A stretch of DNA of 64,000 nt, from assembly GCA_965221205.1 (NCBI GenBank), contig OZ244870.1, forward strand, positions 3,348,001-3,412,000, in the 5' to 3' direction. Below are positions 60,965 through 64,000 of the stretch, piece by piece. The notes beneath the pieces were generated by a model. The model was not told where the DNA came from. It searched no databases and worked only from the letters and a program-made list of their open reading frames with translations. Numbering within the stretch: the stretch's first letter is position 1; every line of letters begins with the position of its first letter. The position numbers were made by a program, and so were the translations under genes. Source of the DNA: CBDFMG01 sp965221205 [NCBI: bacterium]. GTDB taxonomy: Bacteria; SM23-31.

Positions 60965-61111
60965 CAGCAAAACCTATATGAGTGTAAAGAGTACGTTGCA
61001 GGTGCAAATGCAATCAATGTATTCAAGGAGATGGGCGGATTAGAAGAAGAACAATACAATAGATGCGAAGGTTTATCTGAGAGGTTGATCAAGTTTTATG
61101 ATGAACATTAA
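60965..61111 (+). pseudogene. Fragment of a small element-borne protein
   Basis: An open frame without ATG reads CQQNLYECKEYVAGANAINV, then FKEMGGLEEEQYNRCEGLSE and LIKFYDEH to TAA. It looks like the C-terminal part of a short phage/integrative-element protein cut off at its 5' end by a frame break near 60950. Confidence 0.4.
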
Positions 61112-61131
61112 AGGAAATCAAAGAGGAAGTG

Positions 61132-61329
61132 ATGACAAAACAATTCGGTTTGAATAAAGATTATGATGATGAGGCAATCTCAGATGCTGCTGATGGAGGG
61201 AGCAAACAAAAACCAGAAAGAAAACGGCTGCATGATCAGGGAGCAAAAACTGAAGAATCCGGCGAAAACAAAAATGAAGCGAATGAAGAATCAAAGGAAG
61301 CCAGAGGCGATCCTGCTGATTTGCAATAG
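61132..61329 (+). CDS. Small charged hypothetical protein
   Basis: 65 residues from ATG 61132 with GAGGAAG upstream. Entirely hydrophilic: KDYDDEAISDAADGGSKQKP, then RKRLHDQGAKTEESGENKNE. Predicted disordered. Last gene of the element relic. It may be a real accessory gene or a chance frame. Confidence 0.35.
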   Translation: MTKQFGLNKDYDDEAISDAADGGSKQKPERKRLHDQGAKTEESGENKNEANEESKEARGDPADLQ

Positions 61330-61439
61330 AGGATTCTCACTTTTTTTAATATCCATATTAAATGTACTATATCGATAGTCTGGTAAATTTCTTAATGTAT
61401 TTCGTACTCCATATTCATTCATTAATATCTGGGTGATTC

Positions 61440-61798
61440 ATGAAGACTGTACTGGTTGTAGATGATGACCACAATATTCAAAAATTATTAAGCCAAATAA
61501 AAGAGTGTACAATTATTACTGCTAACGACGGTGAAGAAGCACTTGAAAAATCCTAGCCTCTCCTCCTGATCTTATCATTTTAGACATGATGCTTCCAAGA
61601 ATCAGCGGCAATGCACTCTTTTATGATCTAAAAAAATTAGAGCAAACAAAAAACACACCGGTTATTTTTATGTCGGGAACGTTTGTCGATACGCAAATCA
61701 AACATGAAGCAATTAAAATGGGCGCCGTAGATTATCTGGATAAACCACTGGATATTGAGGAGTTAATATCAAGCGTTCAATCTATTCTCTCCGATTAA
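61440..61798 (+). pseudogene. Response regulator receiver domain, one frameshift
   Basis: ATG 61440: KTVLVVDDDHNIQKLLSQI (acidic pocket DDD), ITANDGEEALEKS, then TAG; a shifted frame continues SPPDLIILDMMLPRISGNAL (phospho-Asp in LDMMLP), NTPVIFMSGTF (Ser/Thr switch) and MGAVDYLDKPLDIEELIS (conserved Lys-Pro). About 118 codons. A stand-alone receiver with one lesion near 61555, so a CheY/Spo0F-type protein if the frame is restored. Confidence 0.85.
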
Positions 61799-61876
61799 TT
61801 CACACCGAAGTTTTACTTTTATTCCATCACGTATTTATCTAGTCTTAACGCGAAACAACCACCATATTCGTATAAT

Positions 61877-62365
61877 TTAACCGGTTGGATTGTGTTCAGA
61901 AAAAATTTTCCGATGCTCAATTTTCATGCATTTATTCATAATAACATTAATGCCGGCTGATCGCGCTATATTGGCTGCTTCGTTATGAACAATTCCGAGC
62001 TGCATCCAGACAGCTTTTATGCCTTTTTTTATAGCTTCATCAACAATAAACGGAACATCATGAGAAGGACGGAATATACAAACAATATCAACAGGAACGG
62101 GGATATCGGTAAGCGATAGGTGCGAATGTAATCCCATGATATCACCAGCATTCGGATTGACTGGAATTATAGTATAACCGTTTTGAATTAAATAGCGGGC
62201 CACTCTGTAACTGTCTTTTTCCGGATAGCGAGATAGTCCGACAACGGCAACTGTTTTTGAACGTTCTAATAGCGTCCTGATCTCCTCAGGCAGTGGTGTT
62301 ATATCCGGGAGCTCGCAATTTATGCTCTTATTCGCAACAGTATCCATCTTTTGCTTTTCATTCAT
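61877..62365 (-). CDS. CoA-binding domain protein (YccU-like)
   Basis: 162 residues. Rossmann-type CoA-binding fold: KTVAVVGLSRYPEKDSYRVARYLIQNGYTIIPVNP, then VPVDIVCIFRPSHDVPFIVDEAIKKGIKAVWMQLGIVHNEA and GINVIMNKCMKIEH with the usual C-terminal Cys. Full family length (YccU type). Cytosolic; CoA metabolism or regulation is likely but precise role unknown. Confidence 0.9.
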   Translation of the reverse strand: MNEKQKMDTVANKSINCELPDITPLPEEIRTLLERSKTVAVVGLSRYPEKDSYRVARYLIQNGYTIIPVNPNAGDIMGLHSHLSLTDIPVPVDIVCIFRPSHDVPFIVDEAIKKGIKAVWMQLGIVHNEAANIARSAGINVIMNKCMKIEHRKIFSEHNPTG

Positions 62366-62460
62366 TACGTTGATCTTTCAGAATAATATAAAGATGATAC
62401 ATACTCACAAATCTACAGCTCTCCAATCCCAGGCAAACTGATCCGGGTCCCTCACATTTG

Positions 62461-62670
62461 TCACGAATATCCTGATGGGCAATTCGGCTGGTGTGAACAG
62501 GATGAATAGTCACCTGCTGTACTGCCGATCGATGAGACAGACATTAGTTTTTCCGTATCTTCCGAACCGCAAGACGGACATGGCATCTTTTTGATTCCGG
62601 TTTTACAGGAAAACAGTAGCTCTTCAAATCGTGTTTCGCAGTGCGAACATTTAAATTCATATATTGGCAT
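62461..62670 (-). CDS. FmdB-family zinc ribbon protein
   Basis: 69 residues: PIYEFKCSHCETRFEELLFS, then KKMPCPSCGSEDTEKLMSVS. Two CxxC knuckles form the zinc ribbon of the FmdB/CXXC_20 regulatory family; a Ser/Cys-rich tail follows (SSCSHQPNCPSGYS). A small presumed nucleic-acid or protein-binding regulator. In the redox cluster on the minus strand. Confidence 0.85.
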   Translation of the reverse strand: MPIYEFKCSHCETRFEELLFSCKTGIKKMPCPSCGSEDTEKLMSVSSIGSTAGDYSSCSHQPNCPSGYS

Positions 62671-62681
62671 TTAATTATTCC

Positions 62682-63016
62682 TTAAAGCACATCAATGACT
62701 GTATGAAGTTTCTGCTTCGCTTCCCTGGCTACATTCTCGATTTCACTATTCGAGACAAATGACATCATTGTATCTTGCTCAATTGCAGAAACAGTGATTT
62801 TGCCCTGTTTATTTTCATAAAGCATAACATTACATAGTAGAAGAAGACCAATCTCTTCTTCTTGTTGCAGCGCTCTGTGTGCAAGATGTGGATTACAAAC
62901 GCCAAGTATTACATATGGTTTGAAATCAACATCAATTTTTCTTTAAACGTGTCTGTAACATTGATTTCCGTTAAGACAGCGAACAATTTAATTCTTTTGA
63001 ATATCCGTATTGCATG
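62682..63016 (-). pseudogene. DUF302 family protein with internal deletion
   Basis: ATG 63016 (GGAGAGG upstream) gives MQYGYSKEL, typical of DUF302, then the sequence jumps to LFAVLTEINVTDTFKEK in a different frame, omitting the usual helical segment (AIERVTEALKEEGFG-type), and shifts again to IDVDFKPYVILGVCNPHLAH, then ALQQEEEIGLLLLCNVMLYE (the CNPxLAHRAL and GLLLPCN signatures). Ends TAA 62682-62684. A deletion plus frameshifts make it inactive as written. Confidence 0.75.
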
Positions 63017-63170
63017 ATTCCTCTCCATTTTGGTCTGCCATGTCACCTTTTTTATCCTTTCTATTCGACACGGAGCAGGAACCGCCAAGTCAAGTAGGTA
63101 CTCCCAGTTTTGGCAGAATGTAACCTGTCACAACAAAATATACCGCAATAATAATAATAAGAACTTCCAT
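62988..63170 (-). CDS. Small membrane protein with in-frame TGA (candidate selenoprotein)
   Basis: ATG 63170 to TAA 62988-62990, 60 codons. The N-terminal membrane helix is EVLIIIIAVYFVVTGYILP, then KLGVPT, an in-frame TGA (63090-63092, codon 27), LGGSCSV and a charged tail. With Cys or Sec at the TGA, the site is a U-x-x-x-x-C pair right after the membrane. It lies between osmC/trxA and DUF302. Alternatives: a nonsense mutation of Cys/Trp/Gly codon, as is common in this window, or a 26-residue peptide. No strong SECIS hairpin could be drawn by eye after the TGA. Confidence 0.45.
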
Positions 63171-63182
63171 GAGGTATTCAGT

Positions 63183-63449
63183 CTAGTTTTTCAACGTAAA
63201 GTCCCGTGTCGTATTCGTCGCCGGTGCGAATGAAGCAACAACAGAACAGTATTTATTTATCGACAACTCTATAGCTTGTTTCAGTTCATTTTCAGTAAGT
63301 CTATTTTTTGTTACGGTATAATGTATTCCCATTGCTGTAAACTTTTTCGGATGTGTTTCCGCACGCTCTCCAGAGATTGTATGCTGTGATGGTACGGTAC
63401 AGGTAAAATGCATATTACCTTGCCAGCGAGCTTCAATATCCACAATCAA
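63183..63449 (-). CDS. OsmC-family protein with internal deletion
   Basis: 88 residues in one open frame; the family is usually about 140. The N-terminus IEARWQGNMHFTCTVPSQHT leads directly to ISGERAETHPKKFTAMGIHY, then ELKQAIELSINKYCSVVASF. The roughly 50 residues normally between (substrate-side helix with the first catalytic Cys, GGCTxMD) are missing, so the peroxidatic Cys pair is incomplete; the second Cys (KYCSV) remains. Probably a decayed hydroperoxide reductase. 9 nt after trxA. Confidence 0.75.
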   Translation of the reverse strand: MIVDIEARWQGNMHFTCTVPSQHTISGERAETHPKKFTAMGIHYTVTKNRLTENELKQAIELSINKYCSVVASFAPATNTTRDFTLKN

Positions 63450-63458
63450 ATTCTCCGA

Positions 63459-63797
63459 TTAGTTGCGTGTAGTATAGCTGTCAAGCAGTTCGGCAATCTT
63501 TTCTTTCGGCACCACACCAACTATCCTGTCAATCACTTCACCATCTTTATAAAGTAATAATGACGGAACACCCATAATTTTATAATTTACTGCTATTTGT
63601 GTGTTGTCGTCGGTATTGACCTTTCCGACTTTAACTCTTCCAGAGTACTCTTTTGCAAGTTCCTCGACGACAGGGCCTATCAATTTGCACGGCCCACACC
63701 ACGGCGCCCAGAAATCAACGAGGACAGGTGTTTTTGACTTGAGTACTTCCTTGTCAAAGTTTGATTCATTCAGTGTTACATGATAATCCATTTTCAC
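63459..63797 (-). CDS. trxA: Thioredoxin
   Basis: 112 residues. Begins MDYHVTLNESNFDKEVLKSK; the active site is VDFWAPWCGPCKLIGPVVEEL (W-C-G-P-C); the cis-Pro loop is YKIMGVPSLLLYKDGEV. A cytosolic dithiol reductant for ribonucleotide reductase, peroxiredoxins and others. GGAGG lies about 10 nt upstream of ATG. First gene of the minus-strand redox cluster. Confidence 0.97.
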   Translation of the reverse strand: MKMDYHVTLNESNFDKEVLKSKTPVLVDFWAPWCGPCKLIGPVVEELAKEYSGRVKVGKVNTDDNTQIAVNYKIMGVPSLLLYKDGEVIDRIVGVVPKEKIAELLDSYTTRN

Positions 63798-64000
63798 GTA
63801 CCTCCATGAGACGTTATCATTTATGCTGCCAACCCTTTCAATCTAATTGGATGCACTGATGTAAAAAGGTTACACATTTTTTTAAGCGGATAAATCAATA
63901 ATCAGAATTCCATTTTTGATGGAGGTGCTTCATGTTTTTCCGATGCAAAAAATATAAAAATATGTGCTTTTATCCAAAACCGATGACACAAATAGATTTG
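63798..64000. other. trxA upstream region to window end
   Basis: About 200 bp with no gene seen on either strand. It should hold the promoter of trxA; I could not place -35/-10 boxes with confidence. Confidence 0.4.

Noticed and set aside
1-64000. TAG or TGA recoding across the genome (alternative code or amber suppression)
   Set aside because: dnaA and the BNR gene at 15976 end with TAG exactly at the conserved C-terminus, TGA ends several intact genes, and the premature stops are a mix of TAG, TGA and TAA accompanied by frameshifts and deletions. Ordinary decay explains them, except possibly the TGA at 63090.
1-64000. CRISPR array
   Set aside because: No regularly spaced direct repeats of 24-40 bp were seen; only isolated short tandem duplications.

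Overview
The window comes from an AT-leaning Gram-negative bacterium. The lipopolysaccharide genes (LpxL/HtrB acyltransferase, two family-9 heptosyltransferases), lipoproteins, a type IX-style C-terminal sorting domain, secreted BNR, FN3 and FGE-type proteins and a DUF4835 protein suggest the Fibrobacteres-Chlorobi-Bacteroidetes group or a neighbouring candidate phylum (Ignavibacteria, Marinimicrobia, KSB1 or Calditrichaeota type). That placement is inference; no rRNA gene is present.

Layout. 1-6 kb: three related secreted M24 peptidase loci (two broken, one intact), a secreted RTX-tailed protein and a decayed IS1595-type element. 6-11 kb: FN3-like secreted protein, GDPD, a decayed membrane protein, AMMECR1 with one frameshift, a broken response regulator and an acidic protein with a FliM-like N-terminus. 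10.8-15.7 kb (minus): amino-acid genes thrC, a CysO-like sulfur carrier, lysC, archaeal-type asd and proC. 16-21 kb: BNR/sortilin-type proteins, one a large decayed type IX cargo. 21.4-23.3 kb: dnaA with upstream DnaA boxes, a possible oriC. 23.3-25.9 kb: broken AlaX and a zinc-ribbon/L7-L12-like protein coupled to a membrane protein. 25.9-32 kb (minus): envelope operon with Sua5. 32-34.6 kb: FN3 lipoprotein and MATE pump. 34.7-36.5 kb: decayed HindIII-type restriction-modification system. 36.9-39.5 kb: decayed Ig/FGE lipoprotein. 39.7-44.8 kb: ferredoxin fragment, two aspartoacylase-like genes, RimK and a GalU-like gene, all broken. 45-49.4 kb: YyaL/DUF255, a broken outer-membrane protein and a DUF3179 lipoprotein. 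49.5-53.2 kb (minus): TRAP transporter with a TatT lipoprotein. 53.3-54.05 kb: second IS1595-type copy. 54-59 kb: Rho-N/SAP-like protein, DUF4835, broken FapA/DUF342 and a PH-domain protein. 59.3-61.3 kb: remnant of an integrated element with a broken excisionase and recombinase. 61.4-64 kb: broken response regulator, CoA-binding and FmdB proteins, and a redox cluster (trxA, shortened osmC, a tiny membrane protein with an in-frame TGA, broken DUF302).

The dominant signal is gene decay. Roughly 25 loci carry frameshifts, in-frame stops or internal deletions, while core genes between them (dnaA, lysC, asd, proC, lpxL, sua5, TRAP, trxA) are intact. Several lesions are short tandem duplications (13, 14, 2 and 2 bp), and several nonsense codons sit where an aligned or family-typical residue is Trp. 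These look like real mutations. A minority are single-base changes in homopolymers and could be sequence errors.

The most interesting leads are the tiny membrane protein with an in-frame TGA (candidate selenoprotein) in the redox cluster; the FliM-like acidic protein facing a broken CheY-like gene; the zinc-ribbon/L7-L12-like fusion; the CysO-like carrier paired with threonine synthase; and an unexplained structured stretch upstream of the excisionase.
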